Part shown: positions 48,427-57,522 of the stretch, piece by piece
Position numbering within the stretch: position 1 is the stretch's first letter
How the letters are laid out: each line of letters opens with the position of its first letter
Origin: Kingella potus
GTDB taxonomy: Bacteria > Pseudomonadota > Gammaproteobacteria > Burkholderiales > Neisseriaceae
Assembly (NCBI RefSeq): GCF_900451175.1
Contig: NZ_UGJJ01000002.1
Span: 310,001 to 374,000 of the forward strand
Direction: 5' to 3'
Length of the DNA: 64,000 bases
Notes under the pieces: generated by a model
Told to the model about the DNA's origin: nothing
What the model saw: the letters and a program-made list of their open reading frames with translations, nothing else
Database searches by the model: none
Made by a program: the position numbers and the translations under genes

Positions 48427-48459
48427 CAGCCTGAAAACGGGTTTCCCGTTTTCAGGCTG
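48427..48459 (-). terminator. Rho-independent terminator of lctP
   Basis: CAGCCTGAAAACGGG and its exact complement flank a TTT loop, followed on the minus strand by six T. It lies 26 bases past the lctP stop and is not built from DUS. Confidence 0.9.
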
Positions 48460-48484
48460 TTTGCTGATCGCGCCGGCGGCCGTT

Positions 48485-50035
48485 TTACAAGGCCAGCCAG
48501 CCGAAGCAGTACACCGTAATCCCCGCGATGACGACATAGCCCAGCGCGTAGGGGATGGCCGCACGCAGGAACGCGCCTTCCTGTCCCTGCTGGTCGCAGG
48601 CGGCGGCGGCGATGGCGATGCTCTGCGGCGAGATGATTTTGCCGCCGGTCGCGCCTGCGGTGTTGGCGGCGGCCAGCCAGCTTTTATCGACATGAATCTG
48701 GTCGGCCACGGTGGCTTGCAGTTTGCCGAACAGAATATTGGAAGAGGTGTCGCTGCCGGTGGCAAAAGTGCCGATTGCGCCCACCAGCGGGGCAAACAGC
48801 GGATACAGCCCGCCTGTGGCGGCCACCAGCGCGTGGGCAATCACATTAATCATGCCGCTGTGGCTCATGATCGCGCTCATGGCAACCAGGCTGATGATGG
48901 TGGTGGCCGAGGCTTTCATTTTGACGGTGGTGGTGCCGAGGATCGACATCAGTTTGCCCGCTTTCACGCCCTGCACCAGCCCGCCGATAAACGCGCCGAG
49001 AAACAGCATCAGGCCGGCGTTGGACAGCCAGCCGAAGTTGAAGGTTTTGCCTTCGGCGTAAATCGGCAGGTGGATTTTGCTCACCAGCGTCGATTTCAGA
49101 AACGCGCTGAGCGGGCCGGAAAGCGGGCTGGCGAGGATGATAAACAGCAGGATGAAGCCGTACACCGCCCACGCCCTGCCGATCTGCGCCCAAGTGAAGC
49201 TGCCGCCCCTGCCGCCTTCGGTGATTTTCGCGTAGGCCACAATAAAGACGATACAGGCGATGCTGCCCAAAATCGCCGGCGTTTCCGCGCCGATGAAGTA
49301 GGCCGCGCAAAACTGCACCGCCAGCGAAAGCCCGCCGACTATGGCGGAGAGGATGATGTTGGAAACCAGATATTTGCGGCTGCGGTCGGTCAGAAACAGA
49401 ATCACAAACGGCACCAGGAACATCAGCGCGGAAAGCTGGATGACGGTGTCGCCCGCTATGGCATGGGTCTGCGCGGCGGTTACTTCCGTGCCGAACACTT
49501 CTTTGGCCAGCGTTACCACCGGCACGCCCACCGCGCCGAAGCCTGTGGCCACGCTGTTGCCGATTAGGGAGACCAGCGCGGAAAAAGCCGGCTTGAAGCC
49601 CAGCCCGATCAGAATCGCCGCCGGAATCGCCACCGCCGTGCCGAAGCCCGCCATGCCTTCCAACAGGCCGCCGAAGCCCCATACAATCAGCAGCACCTGC
49701 AAACGCTTGTCGCCGGAAATGCTGATGAACTGCTGCTTAATCACTTCAATCTGTTTGCTTTCCAGCAGCACGTTGTAGCTGAACAGCGCCATCAGGATGA
49801 TGATTAGGATGGGGAACACCGCTTTGAGCACCCCTTCGACGAACGCCCAGCCGACATAGGCGGCGGAATAGCCCTGCGGCAGCGTGCCGAAGCCGTCCAT
49901 ATTCGGTACGGCAAACACCGCCACCAGCGCGGCCGCAGCCAAAGCCAGGAGCGCGCTTTTGTCGCCGCTCATTTTCAGGCCTACCATCAGCACCACCAGC
50001 AGCAGGATGGGCAGGATCGAAAGCAGAATACTCAT
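48485..50035 (-). CDS. lctP: L-lactate permease
   Basis: A 516-residue lactate/glycolate:proton symporter with about 12-14 helices. LIVWGFGGLLEGMAGFGTAVAIPAAILIGLGF, VGAIGTFATGSDTSSNILFGKLQ and GATGGKIISPQSIAIAAAAC are the conserved LctP blocks. Lactate is a main carbon source for Neisseria on mucosa. AAAGGAAA lies upstream of the ATG at 50035. The gene stands alone with its own terminator. Confidence 0.95.
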   Translation of the reverse strand: MSILLSILPILLLVVLMVGLKMSGDKSALLALAAAALVAVFAVPNMDGFGTLPQGYSAAYVGWAFVEGVLKAVFPILIIILMALFSYNVLLESKQIEVIKQQFISISGDKRLQVLLIVWGFGGLLEGMAGFGTAVAIPAAILIGLGFKPAFSALVSLIGNSVATGFGAVGVPVVTLAKEVFGTEVTAAQTHAIAGDTVIQLSALMFLVPFVILFLTDRSRKYLVSNIILSAIVGGLSLAVQFCAAYFIGAETPAILGSIACIVFIVAYAKITEGGRGGSFTWAQIGRAWAVYGFILLFIILASPLSGPLSAFLKSTLVSKIHLPIYAEGKTFNFGWLSNAGLMLFLGAFIGGLVQGVKAGKLMSILGTTTVKMKASATTIISLVAMSAIMSHSGMINVIAHALVAATGGLYPLFAPLVGAIGTFATGSDTSSNILFGKLQATVADQIHVDKSWLAAANTAGATGGKIISPQSIAIAAAACDQQGQEGAFLRAAIPYALGYVVIAGITVYCFGWLAL

Positions 50036-50173
50036 AATGTTATTTTCCTTTGGTTTTTCGCAATATTCGGAATAGTTTGGGTCAAAAAAGGCGCGATTGT
50101 AGCGTATTTTATGCACCACATCGCAAATCGTTTGCGGCGCGGGCGCAGTGGCGCGGGATTTCTTCCGGCGTTT

Positions 50174-50179
50174 TATAAT
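50174..50179 (+). promoter_or_regulatory. -10 box upstream of ATP-grasp gene
   Basis: A perfect TATAAT 34 bases before the ATG at 50213; no clear -35. Confidence 0.4.
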
Positions 50180-50212
50180 CCGTCCCCCTTATCCTTTTCA
50201 CTCTGCAAAAAT

Positions 50213-51046
50213 ATGCTTGCCATCACTACCTGCCGCACCTACCCGCAGCCGCCGCAAAACCTGCTGCCGCTGGCGCAAATCCTGAATCAGAACGCCATAC
50301 CTGCCCGCTTTTGCATTTGGCAGGATTATCCGCGCGAGCCGTTTCTGCTGCCCTTGTGCGCGTGGGACTACGCCGCAGAGCCGGACGCGTTCGCGCAATG
50401 GGTGGAAGGCTCCGCAGCACGCGGACAGCGGTTTGCCAACCCGCCCGAGCTCATACTCTGGAATATGGACAAACGCTACCTCTGCGATTTGGCCGCATGG
50501 GGCGCGGAAGTGATTCCCGGCGTTTATGCGCCGGCGGAAGCGGAAAGCATCCTCCGCACCATACGGGAAAACGGCTGGGACGAAGCCGTGGTCAAGCCCG
50601 CAGTCGGCCAGAGCGGCGGCGGCGTGGTGCGCATCCGTGCCGGCGATCCGCCGCGCACTTGGACGGCCTGTCCGCAGGGCGTGATCGTCCAGCCCTATAT
50701 CCGCGACATCGAAACGGCGGGCGAAACCTCGCTGGTGTTTTTCGACGGCGCGTTCAGCCATGCCGTATGCCGCCGCCCGCCGCAGGGGGAATGGCGCGCC
50801 AATTCGGCCTACGGCGTGGAAATCCTGCAAGCCGCGCCGTCCGACAGCGTGGTTGCCGCCGCCCGCAAAGTGTTGGATCTGCTGCCGCACATCCCCGCCT
50901 ATGCACGCGTGGACGGCACGCTGGTCGGCGGCAGGCTGCTTCTGAACGAGCTGGAGCTGATCGAACCCGCGCTGTATCTGCACACGCAAGAGGGCGCGGC
51001 GGAACGTTTTGCGGAAGTGTTGGCACGGCGGATACAGGCCGTCTGA
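50213..51046 (+). CDS. ATP-grasp ligase, RimK/glutathione-synthetase-like
   Basis: A 277-residue protein with ATP-grasp blocks AVVKPAVGQSGGGVVRI, VIVQPYIRDIETAGETSLVFFDG, IPAYARVDG and LNELELIEPALYL, the last giving metal ligands. Such COG0189-type enzymes join an amino acid or amine to a carboxylate; the substrate is unknown here. The first strand of the fold is short, and no partner gene is adjacent. The ATG at 50213 lacks a strong ribosome site. The final QAV* uses a DUS as stop. Confidence 0.75.
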   Translation: MLAITTCRTYPQPPQNLLPLAQILNQNAIPARFCIWQDYPREPFLLPLCAWDYAAEPDAFAQWVEGSAARGQRFANPPELILWNMDKRYLCDLAAWGAEVIPGVYAPAEAESILRTIRENGWDEAVVKPAVGQSGGGVVRIRAGDPPRTWTACPQGVIVQPYIRDIETAGETSLVFFDGAFSHAVCRRPPQGEWRANSAYGVEILQAAPSDSVVAAARKVLDLLPHIPAYARVDGTLVGGRLLLNELELIEPALYLHTQEGAAERFAEVLARRIQAV

Positions 51047-51442
51047 AAACCCTGCCGTCTTGGCTGCGGCGCATCAGGCAAAGTGTGATGCGCGGTTTGC
51101 AGGCATCCCGCGTTCCGGCAAATGATGAGGCCGTCTGAAACCCTTTCAGACGGCCTCTGCCGTAGCAGCTTCCGCATTGCCTGCGCCGCAGTCGGAACAA
51201 GGGCGGCCTGTAACGCTTCAAAGATTATGCCGCTTTTCAGGAAATGTTATACCGCTTTATCGGACTGCCGCAGAGTCCGGCGGTATTGTAAAATCCTGCA
51301 AACCGAACACCGCTTTTTTGCTGCTCCGCGTTGCGGGCGGCTTTTCTGCGGTGTCGGGCGGGCAAGGCTTTCTTTGCCCTGTATAACAAAAACAGCATAG
51401 ACAATACAAAGAATTGAATTTAGAGAACAAGAGGAGGTCTGT
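51047..51442. other. Gap upstream of yeiH-like gene with one DUS pair
   Basis: A DUS pair lies at about 51129-51157. The rest shows no repeat family and no gene. GAGGAGG lies directly before the next ATG, so the promoter of the following gene is presumably in the last 100 bases. Confidence 0.5.
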
Positions 51443-52462
51443 ATGAAGAAATATTCCGCCCTGGCCTGGCAGATGCCTTTACTCTTTGCCGCATCGCTGG
51501 CTTTTATGGCGCTTTCCGAAGCACCGACACTGACCGAATGGGGCATCAGCCCGCTCACGCTGGCCATCACGGGCGGCATGGTGTTGGGCAACACGCTGCC
51601 TGCGCACCGCACCGCTCTGTTTTCAGACGGCATCGCATTCAGCAAGTCGCACCTGCTGCGTATCGGCATCATGCTTTACGGCTTCAGGCTCACGCTCTCG
51701 CAAGTGCTGTATGTGGGCTGGCCGGCACTCTTGGCCGATGCTGCCGTGGTGGCCGGCACCATGTTTCTGGCGCTGCGTCTGGGGCGGCGTTTCGGCCTCG
51801 ACACCGACACCGCCGCACTGGTCGGCGCAGGCAGCGCGGTATGCGGCGCGGCGGCGGTGCTGGCGGCGCAGCCCGTCCTCAAAGCCCAAGAGCGCGATGT
51901 CGGCGTGGCCGTGGCTACGGTTGTGGTGTTCGGCACGCTGGCCATGTTTGCCTACCCGCTGATGGCCGCCGCGCTGCTGCCGCACGACGCTTCGGCCGCC
52001 GCCTGGTTTTCATGGGGCATCTACACGGGCGCGACGGTGCACGAAGTGGCACAGGTGGCCGCCGCCGGTGCGGCCGTCAACCCTGCGGTGGCCGATGTGG
52101 CCGTGATTACCAAAATGATTCGGGTGATGCTGCTCGCCCCGCTGCTGCTGGTGCTGCCCTTTTTGCAGGGCGGCCGCAAAACCGGCGGCTTCAGGCTCTC
52201 GCTGCCGTGGTTTGTGCCCGCCTTTTTGGCCGCCGTAGTGCTCAACAGCCTGCTGCCCCTTAGTGCACCCTACCATCAGGCGCTGCTGCGTTTCGACACG
52301 CTGCTGCTGACCACGGCGATGTTTGCCCTGGGTCTGACCACACGCTGGCAGGCCGTGCGCGCGGCGGGCATCAAGCCGCTGCTGCTGGCCGGCATACTGG
52401 CCTTGTGGCTGATGACGGGCGGCGGCGCACTCGCCTACATCGGCTACCTGCTGTTCAAATAG
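51443..52462 (+). CDS. YeiH family putative sulfate/anion exporter (UPF0324)
   Basis: A 339-residue protein with about ten membrane helices. LLRIGIMLYGFRLTLSQV, LVGAGSAVCGAAAVLAAQPVLKAQERDVGVAVATVVVFGTLAMF and YTGATVHEVAQVAAAGAAVNP are the conserved family blocks. Some members are linked to sulfonate or taurine metabolism; no such gene is adjacent. A strong GAGGAGG ribosome site precedes the ATG. FSDGIAF is encoded by an AT-type DUS. Confidence 0.85.
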   Translation: MKKYSALAWQMPLLFAASLAFMALSEAPTLTEWGISPLTLAITGGMVLGNTLPAHRTALFSDGIAFSKSHLLRIGIMLYGFRLTLSQVLYVGWPALLADAAVVAGTMFLALRLGRRFGLDTDTAALVGAGSAVCGAAAVLAAQPVLKAQERDVGVAVATVVVFGTLAMFAYPLMAAALLPHDASAAAWFSWGIYTGATVHEVAQVAAAGAAVNPAVADVAVITKMIRVMLLAPLLLVLPFLQGGRKTGGFRLSLPWFVPAFLAAVVLNSLLPLSAPYHQALLRFDTLLLTTAMFALGLTTRWQAVRAAGIKPLLLAGILALWLMTGGGALAYIGYLLFK

Positions 52463-52855
52463 TTTCAAATTCAAATAGTATAGAGGCCGTCTGAAAACCG
52501 TTTTCTGTTGCCGAAAAAAACAAACACAGCGCGGTTTGTCCGTAGAGTGTGCCGCCTGCGACGCACGCGTTTTTACTGCACGAACAACAGGCCGTCTGAA
52601 ACCTGCAATACGGTTTTCAGACGGCCTCTGCCGTTAAAGCAGCAAAGCGCGGCCTGCATAACATAGAGTGTGGCTCTGCCCCGCACACGGTGCAAAACAG
52701 TCTGAAACCCGGCCTCTCCCATATTCTGATAGAGGCCGTCTGAAAATACAGATTCCGACACGGCGGCAAAGTCGTTTGCGCCTTTTCAGACGGCCTGAAA
52801 AAGTGCGGTTTTATGCTACAATCGCACGTTAATTTTTCTTTACGGAACTCCCCAC
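52463..52855. repeat. Gap with DUS copies, degenerate REP sites and ychF promoter
   Basis: DUS pair at about 52590-52626, single DUS near 52484, 52732 and 52785. Two degenerate family 1 half-sites (GTAGAGTGTGCCGC... near 52540 and ATAGAGTGTGGC... near 52663) have lost several conserved bases. An extended -10 (TG-N-TACAAT, 52814-52822) precedes ychF. No gene is seen. Confidence 0.6.
52814..52822 (+). promoter_or_regulatory. Extended -10 of ychF
   Basis: TGCTACAAT, an extended -10 element, 34 bases before the ychF ATG. Confidence 0.5.
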
Positions 52856-53947
52856 ATGAGTTTGAAATGCGGCATCGTCGGCCTGCCCAACGTCGGCAAA
52901 TCCACACTCTTCAACGCCCTCACCCAATCAGGCATCGAAGCGGCCAACTACCCCTTCTGCACCATCGAACCCAACGTCGGCATCGTCGAAGTGCCCGACC
53001 CGCGCATGGACGCGCTGGCCGAGATCGTCAAGCCGCAGAAAATGCAGCCGGCCATCGTTGAGTTCGTCGACATTGCCGGCCTCGTTGCAGGCGCAAGCAA
53101 AGGCGAAGGCCTGGGCAACCAGTTTCTCGCCAACATCCGCGAAACCGATGCCATCGTCAACGTCGTACGCTGCTTCGACGACGACAACATCGTCCACGTT
53201 TCCGGCAAAGTCGACCCCATTGCCGACATCGAAACCATAGGCACCGAGCTGGCGTTGGCAGACTTGGCCGGCGTCGAAAAAGCCATCACCCGCGAAGGCA
53301 AACGCGCCAAATCAGGCGACAAAGACGCACAAAAACTGCTTGCCCTGTGCGAAAAACTGCTGCCGCACCTCAACGAAGGCAAACCCGTGCGCTCCCTCGG
53401 CCTCGACGCAGAAGAACTCGCCCTGCTCAAACCCCTGTTCCTGCTCACCGCCAAACCCGCCATGTATGTCAGCAACGTGGCCGAAGACGGCTTTGAAAAC
53501 AACCCCCACCTCGACCGCCTAAAAGAACTGGCCGCACGCGAAAACGCCCCCGTCGTCGCCGTATGCGCCGCAATGGAGAGCGAAATCGCCGAGTTGGAAG
53601 ACAGCGAAAAAGCCGAATTCCTCGCCGAAATGGGCTTGGAAGAGCCCGGCCTCAACCGCCTCATCCGCGCAGGCTACGACCTGCTCGGCCTGCAAACCTA
53701 CTTCACCGCCGGCGTAAAAGAAGTCCGCGCCTGGACCATACACAAAGGCGACACCGCCCCGCAGGCCGCAGGCGTGATCCACACCGACTTCGAACGCGGC
53801 TTCATCCGCGCCCAAGTCATCGCCTATAACGACTTCGTCTCACTCGGCGGCGAAGCCAAAGCCAAAGAAGCCGGCAAAATGCGCGTCGAAGGCAAAGAGT
53901 ATGTAGTGCAGGACGGCGATGTGATGCACTTTTTGTTTAATGTATAA
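52856..53947 (+). CDS. ychF: Redox-regulated ATPase YchF (Obg family)
   Basis: The 363-residue product has G1 GLPNVGKSTLFNALT, switch-type ANYPFCTIEPNVG, DIAGLVAGASKGEGLGNQFL and the altered G4 YVSNVAE in place of NKxD, which explains ATP rather than GTP preference in this family. A coiled-coil arm and a C-terminal TGS domain (LQTYFTAGVKEVRAWTI, YVVQDGDVMHFLFNV) complete it. It associates with ribosomes and stress responses. Confidence 0.96.
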   Translation: MSLKCGIVGLPNVGKSTLFNALTQSGIEAANYPFCTIEPNVGIVEVPDPRMDALAEIVKPQKMQPAIVEFVDIAGLVAGASKGEGLGNQFLANIRETDAIVNVVRCFDDDNIVHVSGKVDPIADIETIGTELALADLAGVEKAITREGKRAKSGDKDAQKLLALCEKLLPHLNEGKPVRSLGLDAEELALLKPLFLLTAKPAMYVSNVAEDGFENNPHLDRLKELAARENAPVVAVCAAMESEIAELEDSEKAEFLAEMGLEEPGLNRLIRAGYDLLGLQTYFTAGVKEVRAWTIHKGDTAPQAAGVIHTDFERGFIRAQVIAYNDFVSLGGEAKAKEAGKMRVEGKEYVVQDGDVMHFLFNV

Positions 53948-54068
53948 ATCCTGGTTCGGCATACCAAGTTAAATGCAGACTAGGAAACAGGCCGTCTGAA
54001 AAGTTTGCGGGAACACGATTCCCGCGGGCCGGAGACGGCCTCAGCAACGAGTTTTAAAAGGATAGGGC
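53948..54068. other. Short gap between ychF and the sugar kinase gene
   Basis: One DUS (about 53990-54002) and a small hairpin, GCGGGAA-N5-TTCCCGC, are present; the hairpin resembles but does not match dRS3. Confidence 0.5.
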
Positions 54069-54956
54069 ATGAAAATCAGCAGCTTCGGCGAAGTGCTGTG
54101 GGACGATTTTCCCGACGGAAAAGTGTTGGGCGGTGCGCCGCTCAACGTATTGGTGCGCCTGAGTGCGCTGGGTGCGGACTGTGCGATTGTCAGCCGCAGG
54201 GGCAATGATGAAGACGGCGAAGAACTGTTGCGCCGCATCGCCGCCAAAAACGTTGCCACCCACCTCATCCAAACCGACCCCGAACACGCCACCGGCCTTG
54301 TGAAGGTGTCCATCAACCATGACGGCAGCGGCTCCTACGACATCGTCTATCCCTGTGCGTGGGACAAAATCGACGTATCCGCCGAAGCCCTGGCCCACGT
54401 CGCCGCTTCCGACGCGCTGGTGTACGGCAGCCTTTCCTCGCGCGACGAAGCCTCCCGCGCCGCCCTAGACGCGCTGCTCGAAGCCGCCCGTTTCAAAGTA
54501 TTCGATGTGAATCTGCGCAAGCCGCACTACCGGCCGGAGCGCGTGTGCGAACTGATGCGCCGCTCCGATTTGGTCAAGCTAAACGACGACGAATTGTACG
54601 AACTGGCTGCTTTCCTCGGCTCGCCCTATCACGGCCTCGAACAAAACCTGCGCTACCTCGCCCAAGCCGTAGGTGCGCCGCACCTCTGCGTTACCCTGGG
54701 CGCACACGGCGCAATCTATTATTGCAACGGCCAAACCCACGTCCACCACGGCTACCGCGTAAAAATGGCCGACACCGTGGGCGCGGGCGACAACTTCCTT
54801 GCCGGCTTCGTCTATAAGCTCCTTTGTGGCGCAAACCCAGAAGACACGCTCGCCTTTGCCTGCGCCTGGGGCGCACTCGCTGCCTCCCGCCACGGGGCAA
54901 CGCCGGAATTGTCGCTGGCGGATGTGGAAGAGTTGATGCAGTCCGAAAGAAAATAG
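54069..54956 (+). CDS. PfkB-family carbohydrate kinase (fructokinase-like)
   Basis: The 295-residue product has the PfkB N-terminal GGAPLNVLVRLSALGADCAIVSRRGNDEDGE and the C-terminal catalytic motif DTVGAGDNFLAGFVYK with the anion hole and base Asp. FGEVLWD at the start is typical of fructokinases. Substrate is likely fructose but cannot be proved. AAAAGGATAG precedes the ATG. No sugar transport gene is adjacent. Confidence 0.85.
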   Translation: MKISSFGEVLWDDFPDGKVLGGAPLNVLVRLSALGADCAIVSRRGNDEDGEELLRRIAAKNVATHLIQTDPEHATGLVKVSINHDGSGSYDIVYPCAWDKIDVSAEALAHVAASDALVYGSLSSRDEASRAALDALLEAARFKVFDVNLRKPHYRPERVCELMRRSDLVKLNDDELYELAAFLGSPYHGLEQNLRYLAQAVGAPHLCVTLGAHGAIYYCNGQTHVHHGYRVKMADTVGAGDNFLAGFVYKLLCGANPEDTLAFACAWGALAASRHGATPELSLADVEELMQSERK

Positions 54957-55136
54957 GCAGGCAAACCGAAATCGAAGAGCTGCAAAAGGCTGCGGAACCA
55001 TCCCTCTGCTGCGGGCGCGGTTGGCGGAATGAGCCGGGATTGGCCGTGCAGACTTGCGGTTTTACCGTTGCTACCGTACTCCGATCCGCAAATCTATCTG
55101 TTTGTCAGAACATTATTAAAGAGAAAGCCAAACCAC

Positions 55137-56435
55137 ATGACATCCGTTATCCAAGACCTCCAATTGCGCGGGCTGATCGCGCAAACCACTGATATTGAAG
55201 AACTCGACAAGCTGCTGAACGAAAACAAAATCCGGCTTTACTGCGGCTTCGACCCCACCGCCGACAGCCTGCACATCGGCCATCTTCTGCCCGTACTCGT
55301 TTTGCGCCGCTTCCAGCAGGCGGGGCATACCCCCATTGCGCTGGTGGGCGGTGCTACCGGCATGATCGGCGACCCGAGTTTCAAAGCGGCGGAGCGCAGC
55401 CTGAACAGCGCGGAAACCGTTAAAGGCTGGGTGGAAAAAATACGCGCCCAGCTTGAGCCGTTTTTGAGTTTCGCGGGAGATAACGCCGCGATCATGGCGA
55501 ACAATGCCGACTGGTTTGCCGCCATGAACTGCCTGGATTTCCTGCGCGACATCGGCAAGCATTTTTCAGTGAATGCCATGCTCAACAAAGAATCGGTAAA
55601 ACAGCGCATCGACCGCGACGATGCGGGCATTTCGTTTACCGAGTTTGCCTACACCCTGCTGCAAAGCTACGACTTTGCCGAACTCAACCGCCGCCACGGC
55701 GCGGTGCTGCAAATCGGCGGCTCCGACCAATGGGGCAACATTACCAACGGCATCGACCTGACCCGCCGCCTGTACCGGCAGCAGGTATACGGCCTGACCA
55801 TGCCGCTGGTTACCAAAGCCGACGGCACCAAATTCGGCAAAACCGAAGGCGGTGCGGTGTGGTTGAGTGCGGAAAAAACCTCGCCCTACCAGTTTTACCA
55901 ATTCTGGCTGAAAGTAGCCGATGCCGATGTGTATAAGTTCCTGAAATACTTTACGTTCTTATCGGTTGAAGAAATCGATGCCATTGAAGCGAAAGACCAA
56001 GCCAGCGGCGCAAAACCCGAAGCGCAGCGCATTTTGGCCGAAGAAATGACCCGTCTGATTCACGGAGAAGAAGCCCTCAAGGCCGCGCAGCGCATTTCCG
56101 AGAGCCTGTTTGCCGAAGACCAAAGCAGCCTGACCGAATCGGACTTTGCCCAGCTTGCCCTTGACGGACTGCCCGCGTTTGAAGTTTCAGACGGCCTGAA
56201 TGTTGTCGAAGCACTTGTCAAAACCGGACTGGCGCAATCCAACAAAGAAGCGCGCGGCTTTGTGAACGGCAAAGCGGTATGGCTCAACGGCCGGCCCGCC
56301 GAGCAAAACAACGCCAATCCGCCTGCCGACAAACCAGACGATGCCTTTATGCTTACCGATGCGCACAAACGCTTCGGCAAATACACCATCCTGCGGCGCG
56401 GCAAACGCAATCACGCGCTGCTGGTGTGGAAGTAA
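55137..56435 (+). CDS. tyrS: Tyrosyl-tRNA synthetase
   Basis: The 432-residue class I synthetase has the HIGH motif in PTADSLHIGHLLPVLVLRRF, tyrosine-site LQSYDFAELNR and QIGGSDQWGNITNGIDL, and a KFGKTE (KMSKS-like) loop. The C-terminal S4 domain (FEVSDGLNVVEALVKTGLAQSNKEARGFV) includes VSDGL encoded by a DUS. The ATG at 55137 follows AAAGAGAAA; the open frame upstream is not needed. Confidence 0.97.
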   Translation: MTSVIQDLQLRGLIAQTTDIEELDKLLNENKIRLYCGFDPTADSLHIGHLLPVLVLRRFQQAGHTPIALVGGATGMIGDPSFKAAERSLNSAETVKGWVEKIRAQLEPFLSFAGDNAAIMANNADWFAAMNCLDFLRDIGKHFSVNAMLNKESVKQRIDRDDAGISFTEFAYTLLQSYDFAELNRRHGAVLQIGGSDQWGNITNGIDLTRRLYRQQVYGLTMPLVTKADGTKFGKTEGGAVWLSAEKTSPYQFYQFWLKVADADVYKFLKYFTFLSVEEIDAIEAKDQASGAKPEAQRILAEEMTRLIHGEEALKAAQRISESLFAEDQSSLTESDFAQLALDGLPAFEVSDGLNVVEALVKTGLAQSNKEARGFVNGKAVWLNGRPAEQNNANPPADKPDDAFMLTDAHKRFGKYTILRRGKRNHALLVWK

Positions 56436-56473
56436 GGCGGGCAGGGACAAGACATTTAAGAGGCCGTCTGAAA

Positions 56474-57350
56474 TGTAGAAATCCCTAGCGTTGTTTACAG
56501 TATTTCAAGGAAAATACCGTAAATGAACATCCACAAAAACACCCGCCTCGTCCCACACGACCGCCAAGCCATCTGGCTCGCCTACACACAGAACAAAGAA
56601 AGCGTTACTTCATTAGCACAACGCTTTATGGTCAGCCGTACCACCATCTATCGTGTGCTCAAAGCCGCACGAGTCCAATTACTTGTGCCGCAGAACAGCA
56701 CCAACAATCGCTTCAAGCAGGCCTATTACGGAATGCGCCGTTTAGCCAAAGTGGAACGCGCCATCCAAGAGAGGCTTAAAAAACAAGCCAAACGCTACAA
56801 CAAGTCTTATCCCGGCGAGATGGTTCATGTAGACACCAAACGCCTGCCGTTGCTCAAAGGGCAGAGAGTTAGCGACAAACGCGATTACCTGTTTGTTGCC
56901 ATTGATGACTTCTCACGAGAGCTATACGCGGCTATCTTGCCCGACAAAACGGCAAACAGTGCCGCCGTGTTTCTTAATGAACACGTTATCAAACCCTGTC
57001 CGTATCTAATTGAATGCATCTATTCGGACAACGGCAGCGAGTACAAAGGTGCAGCCAATCATGCGTTTGGCGTTGCCTGTTTTGAGAACGGCATCAATCA
57101 GAAGTTTACCCGTCCTGCCCGTCCGCAGACCAACGGCAAAGCCGAAAGGGTAATACGGACGATTATGGAGATGTGGCACGACAAACAGCAGTTTGACAGC
57201 CCTAGTCATCGGCAGAAAGAGCTGTGCCGCTTTGTGAATTTCTACAATACCGTGAAGCCGCACAGCAGCCTGAAAGGGGATACGCCTTTTGAGGTGTTGC
57301 AGGCTTATTTTTCCCAACCTGTTGTGTAAACAACGCTGTTGATTTCTACA
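56474..57350 (+). mobile_element. IS481-like insertion sequence with 26-bp terminal inverted repeats
   Basis: The left end (56474-56499) begins TGTAGAAATC and ends AGCGTTGTTTACA; the right end (57325-57350) is its inverse with three mismatches in the middle. Total length 877 bases with one transposase gene whose stop lies in the right repeat. No target duplication is evident. The left end abuts a DUS, while the right end abuts half of a REP family 1 palindrome (GGCGGCGCACGCG). Confidence 0.85.
56523..57329 (+). CDS. IS481-type DDE transposase
   Basis: The 268-residue product has an N-terminal helix-turn-helix (SVTSLAQRFMVSRTTIYRVLKAA) and an rve integrase core with the DDE triad in MVHVDTK, CIYSDNGSEYK and TNGKAERVIRT. 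FVNFYNTVKPHSSLKGDTPFEVL closes the fold. The gene appears intact and fills the element. IS481 is the best family fit; another rve-type family (IS3-like without frameshift) is the alternative. Confidence 0.85.
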   Translation: MNIHKNTRLVPHDRQAIWLAYTQNKESVTSLAQRFMVSRTTIYRVLKAARVQLLVPQNSTNNRFKQAYYGMRRLAKVERAIQERLKKQAKRYNKSYPGEMVHVDTKRLPLLKGQRVSDKRDYLFVAIDDFSRELYAAILPDKTANSAAVFLNEHVIKPCPYLIECIYSDNGSEYKGAANHAFGVACFENGINQKFTRPARPQTNGKAERVIRTIMEMWHDKQQFDSPSHRQKELCRFVNFYNTVKPHSSLKGDTPFEVLQAYFSQPVV

Positions 57351-57522
57351 GTCCCAAGGCGGCGCACGCGTTCTTTGTTTACAGGCAGCGTTTGCGGCCA
57401 ATCCGCAAAACCGCGTGCGTCGCGGTGCGGCACACCCTACGCGGATTCGCAGGATAAATGTAAAGGAGGCCGTCTGAAAGCCTTGCAATGGGTTTTCAGA
57501 CGGCCTGTACGCCTGCTGCGGC
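57351..57522. repeat. Split and intact REP family 1 sites and DUS-pair terminator of trmJ
   Basis: Next to the IS is a truncated REP half-site; an intact GTGCGTCGC...GCGGCACACCCTACG half-site (with a stem mismatch) follows at about 57411-57443. A DUS pair at about 57466-57509 lies just beyond the trmJ stop. Confidence 0.6.

Noticed and set aside
54011..54030. Second dRS3 element in the ychF-kinase gap
   Set aside because: It reads GCGGGAA-N5-TTCCCGC, not ATTCCC-N8-GGGAAT, so it is only a hairpin of similar base content.
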